The notes under the pieces were generated by a model that saw nothing but the letters and a program-made list of their open reading frames with translations, ran no database searches and was not told where the DNA came from. From Porphyromonadaceae bacterium UBA7555 (GTDB lineage: Bacteria > Bacteroidota > Bacteroidia > Bacteroidales > Muribaculaceae), in the NCBI GenBank assembly GCA_002478045.1, contig DLLT01000058.1, forward strand, positions 1 to 44,442: DNA of 44,442 bases, written 5' to 3'. Positions 16,769 through 25,350 of this stretch are shown piece after piece (position 1 is the first letter of the stretch; each line of letters begins with the position of its first letter). A program made the translations under genes and the position numbers.

Positions 16769-16776
16769 CAAAGATA
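16769..16776 (-). promoter_or_regulatory. -7 promoter element of pheS
   Basis: The minus strand reads TATCTTTG, matching TANNTTTG, 57 bases upstream of the pheS start. A TTTG further upstream is only 12 bases away, so the -33 box is not at standard spacing. Confidence 0.5.
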
Positions 16777-16848
16777 CGCAAAATTCCGCAAATATCGGTG
16801 TTATCGAACTTGGTTTTCATCTATGTTGGCTGCGTTGTCGCTTTGACT

Positions 16849-18093
16849 TTAGTCGTTGTCAATGTCTTTGGCCTTGCGTTGTGCCTCGCGGCGCAGGGTT
16901 ACGGCCAATGATCGCAACTCGAAGGTGAGCGACCACCGCATATAGGGGATGCGCGACGAGATGCCCGGCTTCTTTTGGTAAATAAAGGTGCCATCGCTTT
17001 GGCGCATATTGTCCAGTGTCCAGCGAAGAACTTTCAACGCCAGCGGACGATATTCATCATAGCTGTCTGTCGCGTCCAACGTCACCGGGAGTTGTCCGGG
17101 ACAATGGATGTCAATGGGATAGCGCTTGTCGTGATAGTATGACGGCGTACCATCCGAGGCATCAAAGAATGTGGTGGTGTAGTACTCAAGACCGCGGCGA
17201 AACACCTCATCGTAGGTATGGTCGCCGGTCAACTTGGCGTAATCGGCGTATGCATCGAGGTTGTAGCCCGTATGGAATGAGTCAATCCATCCGGTGATGG
17301 GCTTCAGCCCATAGGTCCACGAGCCGTCGGGACGCTGCTCGGCAGCGCAGGCTTTCAGTGACTGCCGGGCCAAATCAAGCAGACTTTCGTCCTTGGTGTA
17401 GGTATATATGCGCGTGAGCAGTCGTGACCCCAGCAGCGAGGCATTGTATATGGTGTCGTTGCCGGGCATGGCCGAGTAGGACAGGATGACTCCGCCGGCG
17501 TGCGGTGTGCGGCGCAGGTCTTCGGTGACAAAGCGTGCGGCGGCACAAGCCGTGTCTTTCAGCATTTCATCGCCGGTAATGTCATATGCGTCCAGCAGCG
17601 CCCATACGGCAAAATTGGTGGCGACAACGGTGGGTTGTCCGGCCGGGAAGAGAAATTCGCGGCGGCATTGCCAGGGAAAGTTGTATCCCCATGCCGGGCC
17701 GCTGAACCCCGGAGTGGCCAGCGAGACAAGCAGTCTGGACAAGCGGTTGATCTCGTTTTTGAGCGCGTCTTGAGTGCCGAGGATTTCGGCCAATGACGGG
17801 TCGGCTTCGATGGCGCGGTACATCTCGCAGTGTGCTTGTACGGCCAGTGCTATTCCTTTGGCATTGTGCTGTTTGGGGACAAGCAGCAGTGGACGCAGGT
17901 TCAGTGGCGAACGCTTGAATAGCTGTATCCAGCACAGACGTATAATGGCGCTGCGTCCTATCAGCGGAATGGCGCGGAATACGCGCGAATTGAGCCCGTC
18001 GTAGGGGTCCCAGCCTTTGTAATCGTTATGGGCGCAGTAGTCGCGCAGAGTTGTCAGGGCTTCCACCAGCCCTTCGGGATATTGATTGTCCAT
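16849..18093 (-). CDS. Alpha/alpha-toroid protein of unknown function
   Basis: From the ATG at 18093 the product has 414 residues, no signal peptide and no membrane helix. Its repeating helical pattern with EQRPDGSWTYG, GYNLDAYADY and QSDGTFIYQKK resembles the (alpha/alpha) barrels of terpenoid cyclases and six-hairpin glycosidases, where QxxDGSW-type turns recur. Relatives in Bacteroidetes are sometimes loosely labelled delta-aminolevulinic acid dehydratase, which the sequence does not support. The start was chosen because a consensus promoter (18144-18175) places transcription initiation near 18137, leaving a 45-base leader and ruling out longer frames. Confidence 0.6.
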   Translation of the reverse strand: MDNQYPEGLVEALTTLRDYCAHNDYKGWDPYDGLNSRVFRAIPLIGRSAIIRLCWIQLFKRSPLNLRPLLLVPKQHNAKGIALAVQAHCEMYRAIEADPSLAEILGTQDALKNEINRLSRLLVSLATPGFSGPAWGYNFPWQCRREFLFPAGQPTVVATNFAVWALLDAYDITGDEMLKDTACAAARFVTEDLRRTPHAGGVILSYSAMPGNDTIYNASLLGSRLLTRIYTYTKDESLLDLARQSLKACAAEQRPDGSWTYGLKPITGWIDSFHTGYNLDAYADYAKLTGDHTYDEVFRRGLEYYTTTFFDASDGTPSYYHDKRYPIDIHCPGQLPVTLDATDSYDEYRPLALKVLRWTLDNMRQSDGTFIYQKKPGISSRIPYMRWSLTFELRSLAVTLRREAQRKAKDIDND

Positions 18094-18143
18094 GTGTTTG
18101 TGCTGTATTTTATGTCTATAAGCGTTGTGATTCTTAGGCATTG

Positions 18144-18175
18144 CAAAATTACACAGAAACCTGCATACGACCAAA
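18144..18175 (-). promoter_or_regulatory. Consensus promoter of the alpha/alpha-toroid gene
   Basis: The minus strand carries TTTG (18172-18175), 20 bases, then TAATTTTG (18144-18151), an exact fit to the Bacteroidetes -33/-7 consensus. Confidence 0.8.
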
Positions 18176-18313
18176 TAATGGAAGTGGTTGCATCGGCGAT
18201 AAGTAAGTGCTCTATGTCTCGATATAGCTATCGGTCGGACGATGCGTGATGCCGTTATAGGCTCCGTTTTTTTCAAAAAAAATCTTAAAACGGGGCGAAA
18301 AGTACGTTTGTCC

Positions 18314-18344
18314 CTTGCCGTGTCACGAAAAAGCCGTACCTTTG
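18314..18344 (+). promoter_or_regulatory. Promoter of tRNA-Glu
   Basis: CTTG (18314-18317), 19 bases, TACCTTTG (18337-18344); the -7 box is exact and the -33 box is one base off. It lies 15 bases before the mature tRNA. Confidence 0.75.
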
Positions 18345-18358
18345 CGGCATAAAACCAC

Positions 18359-18431
18359 GGCGATTTAGTGTAGTGGCCTAGCACGCCACCCTCTCAAGGT
18401 GGAGACTCGGGTTCGATTCCCGAATTCGCTA
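18359..18431 (+). tRNA. tRNA-Glu, anticodon CTC
   Basis: The 73-base gene folds as a cloverleaf. The anticodon stem CCACC/GGTGG encloses CTCTCAA, giving anticodon CTC. The T arm is TCGGG/CCCGA with TTCGATT loop, and the D arm is GTGT/GCAC with a GG in the loop. The acceptor stem GGCGATT/ATTCGCT has a G-U first pair and one U-U mismatch at the sixth pair. CCA is not encoded. Confidence 0.9.
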
Positions 18432-18440
18432 CTCGCCGAT

Positions 18441-18480
18441 ACAGAGAGCTGTCACCACGCGATGACGGCTCTCTTTGTAT
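18441..18480 (+). terminator. Terminator after tRNA-Glu
   Basis: AGAGAGCTGTCA (18443-18454) pairs with TGACGGCTCTCT (18463-18474) apart from one G-U pair, with an 8-base loop, followed by TTGTATT. Confidence 0.8.
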
Positions 18481-18539
18481 TCTGGTACTCAAATGTCCAC
18501 GCAGCCGAAGGCGCTGTATCAAGCCAAGAATAATCCGCT

Positions 18540-19382
18540 ATGGAACAAAATACGATATATACAATGGTGTTGGGCGTCACTTTCGTGTGCCTTGCCGTTG
18601 TCGTGGTTTTGCGCCGGTGGTATCGGCATCGACATCGTTCCGCGGCTGTCAATTTGCCGGAGGTGCATACCGCGTCCGAGCCTAAGAGGGCTGCTGCCGA
18701 ATCGGTACGACGTGTGCCGCAGGTGCGGGCGTATGATGAGGCGGAGGATACGGCCATTGTCGCCGGAGAATCCGAAGCCGAGTATGGAACATCCGTCCGC
18801 ACCGGGATGACGCTGATGGTAGATGTCGAGACTACGGGACTGCCGCTCAATAGCGAGGTGCCGTGTGTCGAATGTCCCGAAAATTGGCCGCGTATGGTGC
18901 GTCTCAGCTGGCTTGTTGTGGATGGCACGGGTACGATAGTGCGCGATGGTGATTTGATAGTGCGCCCGTGCGGTTTTACGATACCGGAGGAGGTGGTCGA
19001 TATTCACGGCATAGACACTGCAACGGCCTTGCGCGAGGGTGTGGATTTGTCCGAGGCTCTTGATGCGCTTGCCGCTGATGCCAAGGGCTGCGTCCGTCTG
19101 GTGGGACACAATGTTTGGTTTGATCGTAATGTCATCGGCGCCGAGTGTTATCGGCTGAAACGGGCTGATATGCTTGCCGGTATGCCGATGGTGTGCACAA
19201 TGAAGTTGTCTACGGCTTTTTGTGCCATACCGCATCCGGTGTATGTCTACAAGTGGCCGAGGTTGTCCGAATTATACTACATTCTTTTCGGGCACGAATT
19301 TGAGAATGCCCACAACGGTGCCGCCGATGTGCGTGCCGTGCACGACTGCTATGTACAACTGAAAAAGCTTGAGGTGATATGA
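18540..19382 (+). CDS. Membrane-anchored DEDDh 3'-5' exonuclease domain protein
   Basis: The 280-residue product starts with one transmembrane helix (about 7-25) followed by RRWYRHRHR, so the rest should face the cytoplasm by the positive-inside rule. A charged linker (26-88) leads to an RNase T/DnaQ-like fold (about 90-275) with complete DEDDh residues: D95 and E97 in VDVETTG, D195 in GHNVWFD, H258 and D263 in AHNGAADVRA. An insertion with cysteines (VPCVECPENWP) follows the first motif. Soluble DnaQ-like proteins proofread or trim DNA or RNA; membrane anchoring is unusual. Its last four bases overlap the next gene, a lipoprotein of unknown function. Confidence 0.85.
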   Translation: MEQNTIYTMVLGVTFVCLAVVVVLRRWYRHRHRSAAVNLPEVHTASEPKRAAAESVRRVPQVRAYDEAEDTAIVAGESEAEYGTSVRTGMTLMVDVETTGLPLNSEVPCVECPENWPRMVRLSWLVVDGTGTIVRDGDLIVRPCGFTIPEEVVDIHGIDTATALREGVDLSEALDALAADAKGCVRLVGHNVWFDRNVIGAECYRLKRADMLAGMPMVCTMKLSTAFCAIPHPVYVYKWPRLSELYYILFGHEFENAHNGAADVRAVHDCYVQLKKLEVI

Positions 19383-20020
19383 AATTACGATACAGATACC
19401 CGGCAATTGCGATTGTCGTATTATTGATGGCTATGGCTGCATGCAGTACCAAAGGCAAGAGTGACGAACGTAGCGAAAATCAGGAGGATAGCATAGCAAC
19501 GGGAAGCGCTCCCGCGTTGTGCGTGCCTGCGGCATCTTATAGTGCTGCCGAGAAGACGCTACTCGGCGACTTCCGTTGTGTGAGTTCGCCGGACGCATCC
19601 GGGGTCAAGGCAGTGGTCATACCGCGCGGTATGATGGATACGGTGTCCGAGTCGCAGATGAAGCGCATTTTCCGGTATTATGTGGATGGTGGCACGCTGC
19701 TGTTCCTTGATCCGTTGTCGCGCGATTGGCTGTACTTTTGGCGTCGGATGGAGCGTTGTCGCGGTGACAAATCTGTGACACTGAGCGTCAGGGCTGCCAC
19801 CGATTTGGATAATTGGGCGTCAGAGTTGACGGAAGTCGCATCGTATAGCGGACGCGAGGAGATGTTTGACGCTCCCATAGCCTACGTTATAGGATTGCGC
19901 GTGGGCGACTATTACTCGCAAACGGACAGCTTGGATGTGACCACTCTGCGCCGTTGGCTTGATGGTGTGCCGACGGCGACAATCGTGCACGAACAATACG
20001 AGCGCAGCCGGCGGAAATAA
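19379..20020 (+). CDS. Lipoprotein of unknown function
   Basis: The 213-residue protein has a lipoprotein signal with a MAAC lipobox (C22), then a short polar linker and a compact mixed alpha/beta domain. VKAVVIPRGMMDTVSESQ and YYVDGGTLLFLDPLS resemble the core of a glutamine-amidotransferase-like or DUF4159-type fold in which a glycine turn precedes a hydrophobic strand, but I see no catalytic cysteine. I do not recognise a named family. The ATG overlaps the exonuclease stop (ATGA), so the two proteins are coupled, one in the inner membrane facing in, the other outside the inner membrane. It ends 41 bases from the convergent gluQRS gene. Confidence 0.7.
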   Translation: MKLRYRYPAIAIVVLLMAMAACSTKGKSDERSENQEDSIATGSAPALCVPAASYSAAEKTLLGDFRCVSSPDASGVKAVVIPRGMMDTVSESQMKRIFRYYVDGGTLLFLDPLSRDWLYFWRRMERCRGDKSVTLSVRAATDLDNWASELTEVASYSGREEMFDAPIAYVIGLRVGDYYSQTDSLDVTTLRRWLDGVPTATIVHEQYERSRRK

Positions 20021-20061
20021 GCTGTTTTGCAGGCGAGATGCCGTTGGAATTAGCCGCTGCC

Positions 20062-20994
20062 TTACGGCTTACGTTGGATGACGGACATAACCTCTTCGGT
20101 GCCCAATCCGGCACGCAGGCATATCATCTCTATGATTTGTCGTGGTGTGTATTGCACCCGCAGCCTGTCCATAGCCATGGCGCCATCGCGTTTGGACAGC
20201 CGTTGCCCGGCTTGGTTGCACAGCAACGGCAGGTGTATATATTCGGTGGGCATTGGCAGGTCGAGCAATCCTTGGATGTATCGCTGTACGGCAGTGGACA
20301 GCAGTAAGTCTTCGCCTCGTACCACCTGAGTCACGCCCATCAGCGCATCGTCCACGGCTACAGCCAATTGGTAAGCCCAAGCACCGTCGCGTCGCCGCAG
20401 TACAAAATCGCCGCAAGTCTCGGCAAGGTTTACGTCCACGTGTCCGTGTATCATGTCATCGAAGCCTATGGTCGAACTTGTACTTGCGAAGTCGGTATTC
20501 GCTTTTTTAGTTTTGCATATAAAGTCGGGGTAGGGAGGCACCATCATTCGCAGCGTCTCGGCCAAGTATGCTGCATCATATACCGGTGCATTGGGCCGAC
20601 AGGTGCCTGCATAGACGATATGACCATCGCTTTGGTGCGGCGCTTGGGTGGCCATGATGTCGGCGCGAGTGCACCGACATGGATAGACGAGCCCAAGGGC
20701 GGACAATTGTCCGAGTGCCTCTGCGTAGATGTCGTGTCTACGACTTTGGTATTGCGGTTCGCCGTCCCACTCTAATCCCAGCCATTGCAGGTCGTCTATG
20801 AGGATGTCGGCATAATCGGGACGCGACCGTTGTGGATCCAAATCCTCGATGCGCAGTATCCAGCGTCCGCCCTTGCGGCGAGCGTGGTAGCAGGAGAGTA
20901 CGGCGGTATAGATATTGCCTAAATGCATACGCCCCGTAGGCGACGGGGCAAACCGTCCGCATACGGGGGCATCATGCGAGCTGTGTACGCTCAT
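20062..20994 (-). CDS. gluQ: Glutamyl-Q tRNA(Asp) synthetase
   Basis: The 310-residue protein is a truncated glutamyl-tRNA synthetase core without the anticodon-binding domain. It contains FAPSPTGRMHLGN (HIGH-type motif, residues 15-27), ILRIEDLDPQRSR, and LSKRDGA (KMSKS-type). Zinc ligands fit CRCTRAD and YAGTCR. GluQ enzymes attach glutamate to the queuosine base in tRNA-Asp rather than to a tRNA 3' end. It ends convergently with the exonuclease-lipoprotein pair and begins 46 bases after the dnaJ stop. Confidence 0.93.
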   Translation of the reverse strand: MSVHSSHDAPVCGRFAPSPTGRMHLGNIYTAVLSCYHARRKGGRWILRIEDLDPQRSRPDYADILIDDLQWLGLEWDGEPQYQSRRHDIYAEALGQLSALGLVYPCRCTRADIMATQAPHQSDGHIVYAGTCRPNAPVYDAAYLAETLRMMVPPYPDFICKTKKANTDFASTSSTIGFDDMIHGHVDVNLAETCGDFVLRRRDGAWAYQLAVAVDDALMGVTQVVRGEDLLLSTAVQRYIQGLLDLPMPTEYIHLPLLCNQAGQRLSKRDGAMAMDRLRVQYTPRQIIEMICLRAGLGTEEVMSVIQRKP

Positions 20995-21020
20995 GTCTAT
21001 AGATTTCCGATGTGGGGAAA

Positions 21021-21058
21021 TTTAGTCTTCAAATATGTGTTTAGTCTTCAAATATGTG
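21021..21058. repeat. 19-bp tandem duplication at the dnaJ 3' end
   Basis: TTTAGTCTTCAAATATGTG occurs twice back to back (21021-21039, 21040-21058). The inner copy encodes the last residues of DnaJ (HIFED plus stop); the outer copy repeats the same codons after the stop. Confidence 0.95.
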
Positions 21059-22216
21059 CTTGAATTTGGAGAACAGGCGCTGCTTGTCTTCCTCGGAGGG
21101 CTTGAAGTTGGCCGAGCCTTGGAGTTTCTCGATGGCGGCTTTTTCGTCGGCCGAGAGTTTCTCGGGGATGTATACCATCACATTGATAAGCTCATCGCCT
21201 ATGTTGCGGCTGTCATATTCGGGAAGACCCTTGCCGCGCATACGCAGAATCTTGCCGGGCTGGGTGCCGGGGGCGATTTTCAGACGTGCGCGTCCGCTGA
21301 TGGTGGGCACTTCGACGCTACCGCCGAGTATGGCTGTGGGGAGGTCAAGCATCAGGTTGTAAATCACATCATTGCCATCGCGTATCAATTCCGGGTGTTT
21401 CAGCTCCTCGATGACTACGAGCAGGTCGCCGTTGACGCCGCCGTTCTGAGGGGCGTTGCCCTCGCCGCGCAGTGTCAGCACCATCTCGTCGGTGACGCCG
21501 GCTGGTATGGTGAAAGTTACTTGGCGATCTTGGCGTTGTACGCCTGTGCCGTGGCAGTACGGGCATTTTTCGGTGATGACTTTACCCGAGCCGTGGCAGG
21601 ACGGACAGGTGGTCTGGGTCTGCATGGCTCCGAGGATGGTTTGCTGTACGCGAGTGACGACGCCCGTACCGTGACAAGTCTGACAGGCGGCGGTAGCTGT
21701 GCCGTCTTTGGCGCCGGTTCCGTTGCAGTGGTCGCATTTGACGTCGGTGGGTATCTTCAGGGTCTTGGTGACGCCTTTGGCGATGTCTTCGAGTGTCAAC
21801 TTGACGCGGATACGGAGGTCCGAGCCGCGATTGACGCTGCGGCGGGCGCGTGTGCCGGCATTGCCGCCGAAGTGCATACGTCCGCCGAAAATGTCGCCGA
21901 ATTGCGAGAATATATCATCCATAGACATTCCGCCGGCGTGGTAGAATCCACCACCGCCTTCGCCGCCAAATCCCTGCGGACCCATATTGTGGCCATACTG
22001 GTCATACTTTTGACGTTTCTCGGGGTCGCTGAGCACATCGTAAGCCTCGGCTGCCTCCTTAAACTTCTCTTCGGCTTCCTTCTTCTGGGCCTCTGGGTCG
22101 CTTTGGTGGCGGTCGGGATGGTACTTTATGGCGAGTGTGCGGTATGCCTTTTTGATTTCTTCCGGTGTGGCAGTTTTGCTCACGCCAAGTACTTCGTAGT
22201 AGTCTCTTTTATCCAT
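21041..22216 (-). CDS. dnaJ: Chaperone protein DnaJ
   Basis: The 391-residue protein has an N-terminal J domain (1-70) with HPD in IKYHPDRH, a glycine/phenylalanine-rich region (GPQGFGGEGGGGFY), and a cysteine-rich domain with four CxxCxGxG zinc repeats: CDHCNGTG, CQTCHGTG, CPSCHGSG, CPYCHGTG. Two beta-barrel substrate-binding domains complete it. It delivers unfolded proteins to DnaK and stimulates its ATPase. It follows grpE by 45 bases. The final codons are duplicated just outside the gene. Confidence 0.98.
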   Translation of the reverse strand: MDKRDYYEVLGVSKTATPEEIKKAYRTLAIKYHPDRHQSDPEAQKKEAEEKFKEAAEAYDVLSDPEKRQKYDQYGHNMGPQGFGGEGGGGFYHAGGMSMDDIFSQFGDIFGGRMHFGGNAGTRARRSVNRGSDLRIRVKLTLEDIAKGVTKTLKIPTDVKCDHCNGTGAKDGTATAACQTCHGTGVVTRVQQTILGAMQTQTTCPSCHGSGKVITEKCPYCHGTGVQRQDRQVTFTIPAGVTDEMVLTLRGEGNAPQNGGVNGDLLVVIEELKHPELIRDGNDVIYNLMLDLPTAILGGSVEVPTISGRARLKIAPGTQPGKILRMRGKGLPEYDSRNIGDELINVMVYIPEKLSADEKAAIEKLQGSANFKPSEEDKQRLFSKFKHIFED

Positions 22217-22261
22217 TGTTAAGTGTTGTGCAATTGGATGCTCGTATGCGTCCTGATGTTT

Positions 22262-22897
22262 TTATTGTGCTACGACGACTTTGGCGTGGCGTAGTACTTT
22301 GTCGTTGATTGTATAGCCTTTTTGGGTGGTGTCGATGACCTTGCCTTTCTGTGCCTCTTCGGGGGCGGGAATGGTGGCTATGGCCTCGTGAATGTCGGCA
22401 TTGAAATCGGCGCCGGTAGATTCCATAGCTTTGACACCATTGTCGCCGAGATGCTTTACCAGTTTGTTGTATATCAGTTCCATACCCTCGTGCAGAGCTT
22501 TGGCTTCGGCGCCTTTCTTGGATGCGTCCAGTCCGCGCTCAAAGTCATCGACTATGGGCAGAAGGTCTTTAAGAACCTTTTCGGCGGCATTCTTGACCAA
22601 GTCGGTGCGTTCGCGCAGAGTCCGCTTGCGGAAATTGTCAAAGTCTGCCATCAAGAACAAGTATTCTTTTTTCTCTTTTTCGAGTTGGGCGCGAGTTTCC
22701 TCCAATTCTTTTTTGAGTTTATCGACTTCGCTCAATTCTTCTTCGGACTCGGCATCTGCTTTGGTGTCAGAGCTTTCGCCTTCGGTCGCAGCCTCGTTCG
22801 GCGTTTGCGTGGCATTTTGTTCCACGGCTTCGTCGGCGGTGTTGTGCTGTCGGTTGTTGTTATGTTGTTCGTTCTTATTGTATTTGTTCTTTTCCAT
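22262..22897 (-). CDS. grpE: Nucleotide exchange factor GrpE
   Basis: The 211-residue protein has a polar, acidic N-terminal extension (about 1-55), a long coiled coil rich in E/K (about 56-105), and the GrpE core with DFDNFRKRTLRER, LLPIVDDFERGL, GMELIYNKL and the beta domain ending HAKVVVAQ. It releases ADP from DnaK. It lies upstream of dnaJ in the same transcript. No CIRCE inverted repeat or clear consensus promoter is visible in the 230 bases upstream (22898-23129). Confidence 0.97.
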   Translation of the reverse strand: MEKNKYNKNEQHNNNRQHNTADEAVEQNATQTPNEAATEGESSDTKADAESEEELSEVDKLKKELEETRAQLEKEKKEYLFLMADFDNFRKRTLRERTDLVKNAAEKVLKDLLPIVDDFERGLDASKKGAEAKALHEGMELIYNKLVKHLGDNGVKAMESTGADFNADIHEAIATIPAPEEAQKGKVIDTTQKGYTINDKVLRHAKVVVAQ

Positions 22898-23039
22898 ATT
22901 CGTAGTTTTGTGTCACCACCATCTTATAGCAAAAACGTTGCCAAACGAATAGGCATTGACTGCCGATATGTCGTCCAAACGGATTACGCCGCGACCTCAT
23001 CAATGTCTCCGCCCACTATAAAGATGAATAATTAAACGA

Positions 23040-23076
23040 GTGGGCATACATCGACCGTGTGCCGAGGTATGCCCAC
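23040..23076 (-). terminator. Terminator after the two-domain oxidoreductase gene
   Basis: A 10-bp perfect stem (GTGGGCATAC at 23040-23049 with GTATGCCCAC at 23067-23076) lies 54 bases past the stop and is followed on the minus strand by CGTTTAATTATT. Confidence 0.75.
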
Positions 23077-23129
23077 CGTGAGAATATTGCGAGGTCTATC
23101 TTCGCGTAAATGCTGGACCAATTATGCGC

Positions 23130-25274
23130 TTAGTGGATGAGTATGGGCATTCCGTCTTCTCGGATGCTTTCGAGAGCAGCAAAACAGGCCTTTGTGACGG
23201 CGAAAATCTGGTCCATAGGTATTGGCAGACGTCCTTGGGCGAGTGCGTCAAAGAATTGGCGCATCATTTCGGGCTGACCTTTGTCTTGGTTCGCTTTCTT
23301 CATTTTCTCACTTTTGCGTCCGTATACCTCGGCGCGGCGGAAGTCTTCGATGATTCCGGCGGTGCCGGCATGATATGCTTCGAAGTGCTCTTTGGGCAAC
23401 GATTTGGGACCGTTGGCGTAGTAGGCGACAACGCCGGTCGAGCCGTTAGCAAATTCTATGGTGATATTGACTGTGTCGTTGAGTCCCTGCGGATCGGGCA
23501 TAGCCGATGCAGCTACCTTGATGGGCAGTGAGCCGCACATATATGTCATCAGGTCAATGAAGTGGCATACTTCGCCGAGTATACGTCCACCTCCAACGGT
23601 CGGGTCTTGAATCCAGTGGTCGGCGGGTATATTGCCTGCATTGACGCGATACAGCATAGACATCTTGCCTTCGCCGAGGCGTTTTTTGAGCATTTGAGCA
23701 AAGGGTGAGAATCGGCGGTTGAAGCCTATCATAACGCCGGTGCCGTTTTTGCGCGTAAGTTCTTCGATGGCTACCAGCTCGTCAAGTGTCAGGCACAGAG
23801 GTTTCTCAACGTACACGTTTTTGCCTGCGGCGAGGGCTTGCGCGACATAGGTCGCATGGGTGTCGTGGCGTGTGGCGATGAATACTGTATTGACGGCGCT
23901 GTCGCCGAGGATGTCGTTGATGTCGGAAGTTGCGCGGCCGAAGTGGAATTTTTCGGCAACGCGTTTGGATGTCGTTCCCGAGTTGGTCATCACGGCTATG
24001 CGCGGTGCACGCTCGGCGGCGGGCAGATTGGGTAGCAGATTGCCTTGTGCGTAGCTGCCGGCGCCGATGAAAGCTATGCCGGGGGCGTCCGACTTGATGG
24101 CGGCGGCCGCAGCATCGGTTACTATCGAGCGTTCGGTGTGTTCCTTGGTAGTGTCGTATTCGAGTACTATGCCCAGGAATGGTTCGCTGTGTGTCAGCAC
24201 GATATCGTAGGCCTTGGGGGCGTCCTCAAATTTGAATATGTGAGTAGTGAGGTATTGCAAGTCGATGCGTCCGCTGTACAGCAGCTGCTGGAAGGCTTGC
24301 ATATTGCGCTTCTCGGTCCAGCGTACGTATGCAGCCGGATAGTCTATGCCTTTTTCCTCGTAATTGAGGTCGTAGCGGCCGGGACCATACGAGCAGGACA
24401 TGCGCAGTTCCAATTCTTTTTTGTAATAATATGGGTCGCGGTCAAATCCTGTGGGTACGGCGCCCAGTACCACTATGCGACCTTTGCGGCGGCATATTGC
24501 GCCGGCAAAATTGATGGGGTCGAGCGAAGATGTTGCTGCGGCAATGAGCACTGCATCAACGCCGCGACCATCGGTATAGTCAAGAATTTTCTCCTTGATA
24601 CCCGGGTCGTTGCGAGTCAGCGCCAAGTCGGTGCAGTGTTCTGATGCGGTCTTTACGGCAGCAGCGCTTACATCAATTCCCACGACGTTTACACCCGAGG
24701 CGCGCAGTTCGAGACATGCCAATTGACCTATAAGGCCCAACCCGATAACGGCGCAGGTCTCGCCCAAACGCATATCGGCTTGGCGCACACCTTGCAATGC
24801 TATGGCTCCCAGTGTATTGTAGCAGGCTTTGGCCAGGTCGGCGTCTGCCTCCAAACGCACGCACAAGTTCTTTGGAACTGCCACCACTTCGGCATGGTTG
24901 GCATATCCGGCACCCGCGCAAGCTACCTTGTCGCCTACGCGGAATTCGGTGACGTCATCGGCTACGCCGATGACGGTGCCGGCCGAGCTATAACCTAAAG
25001 GTGAATAAGCGTCGAGTTTTTTCATCACGGCGCGATATGTCTGTACAAAGCCCTGTTGGCGCAGTTTTTCCAATACTTGCTTTACTTGCTGTGGGCGTTC
25101 TTTGGCTTTGCCTATCAGGCTTTTGCGGGCGGCTTTGACTGTCGAGCCTTCGGTGCCGGCGCTGATGAGCGAGTATTGGTTTTGTACCAGGACCATGCCT
25201 GCGGATAGTTGGGGCATAGGCAGCTCCTGTATTACCATCTCTCCGGAGCCGAGCTTTTGTGTCAGTTGTTCCAT
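23130..25274 (-). CDS. Two-domain oxidoreductase: MDR-type dehydrogenase fused to Gfo/Idh/MocA-type dehydrogenase
   Basis: The 714-residue protein fuses two nucleotide-binding enzymes. Residues 1-370 form a medium-chain alcohol-dehydrogenase fold (GYSSAGTVIGVADDV, VGDKVACAGAGYANHAE, Rossmann VIGLGLIGQLA); the usual catalytic zinc ligands are not obvious. Residues about 395-714 form a Gfo/Idh/MocA dehydrogenase (FIGAGSYAQGNLLPNL, YVEKPLCLTLDEL, GFNRRFSP). Such fusions recur in polysaccharide gene clusters and probably oxidise or epimerise a sugar, but the reaction is not established. It lies at the end of the polysaccharide locus but has its own consensus promoter and terminator, so it can be expressed separately. 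Confidence 0.88.
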   Translation of the reverse strand: MEQLTQKLGSGEMVIQELPMPQLSAGMVLVQNQYSLISAGTEGSTVKAARKSLIGKAKERPQQVKQVLEKLRQQGFVQTYRAVMKKLDAYSPLGYSSAGTVIGVADDVTEFRVGDKVACAGAGYANHAEVVAVPKNLCVRLEADADLAKACYNTLGAIALQGVRQADMRLGETCAVIGLGLIGQLACLELRASGVNVVGIDVSAAAVKTASEHCTDLALTRNDPGIKEKILDYTDGRGVDAVLIAAATSSLDPINFAGAICRRKGRIVVLGAVPTGFDRDPYYYKKELELRMSCSYGPGRYDLNYEEKGIDYPAAYVRWTEKRNMQAFQQLLYSGRIDLQYLTTHIFKFEDAPKAYDIVLTHSEPFLGIVLEYDTTKEHTERSIVTDAAAAAIKSDAPGIAFIGAGSYAQGNLLPNLPAAERAPRIAVMTNSGTTSKRVAEKFHFGRATSDINDILGDSAVNTVFIATRHDTHATYVAQALAAGKNVYVEKPLCLTLDELVAIEELTRKNGTGVMIGFNRRFSPFAQMLKKRLGEGKMSMLYRVNAGNIPADHWIQDPTVGGGRILGEVCHFIDLMTYMCGSLPIKVAASAMPDPQGLNDTVNITIEFANGSTGVVAYYANGPKSLPKEHFEAYHAGTAGIIEDFRRAEVYGRKSEKMKKANQDKGQPEMMRQFFDALAQGRLPIPMDQIFAVTKACFAALESIREDGMPILIH

Positions 25275-25350
25275 TATATGTCTTTAATAAGTGTGCCGAC
25301 GGTTAGGGAAGCACGTCGGTCAATAAATCGTGGTTATGCTTTTGTGCTGA

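Noticed and set aside
18094..18384. N-terminal extension of the alpha/alpha-toroid protein
   Set aside because: It would run through the consensus promoter at 18144-18175 and into tRNA-Glu.
21035..22222. Long plus-strand frame of 395 codons opposite dnaJ
   Set aside because: It is the antisense shadow of dnaJ, whose motifs are complete on the minus strand; the predicted product is low-complexity and unlike known proteins.
22898..23039. CIRCE element upstream of grpE
   Set aside because: No TTAGCACTC-N9-GAGTGCTAA-like repeat is present.
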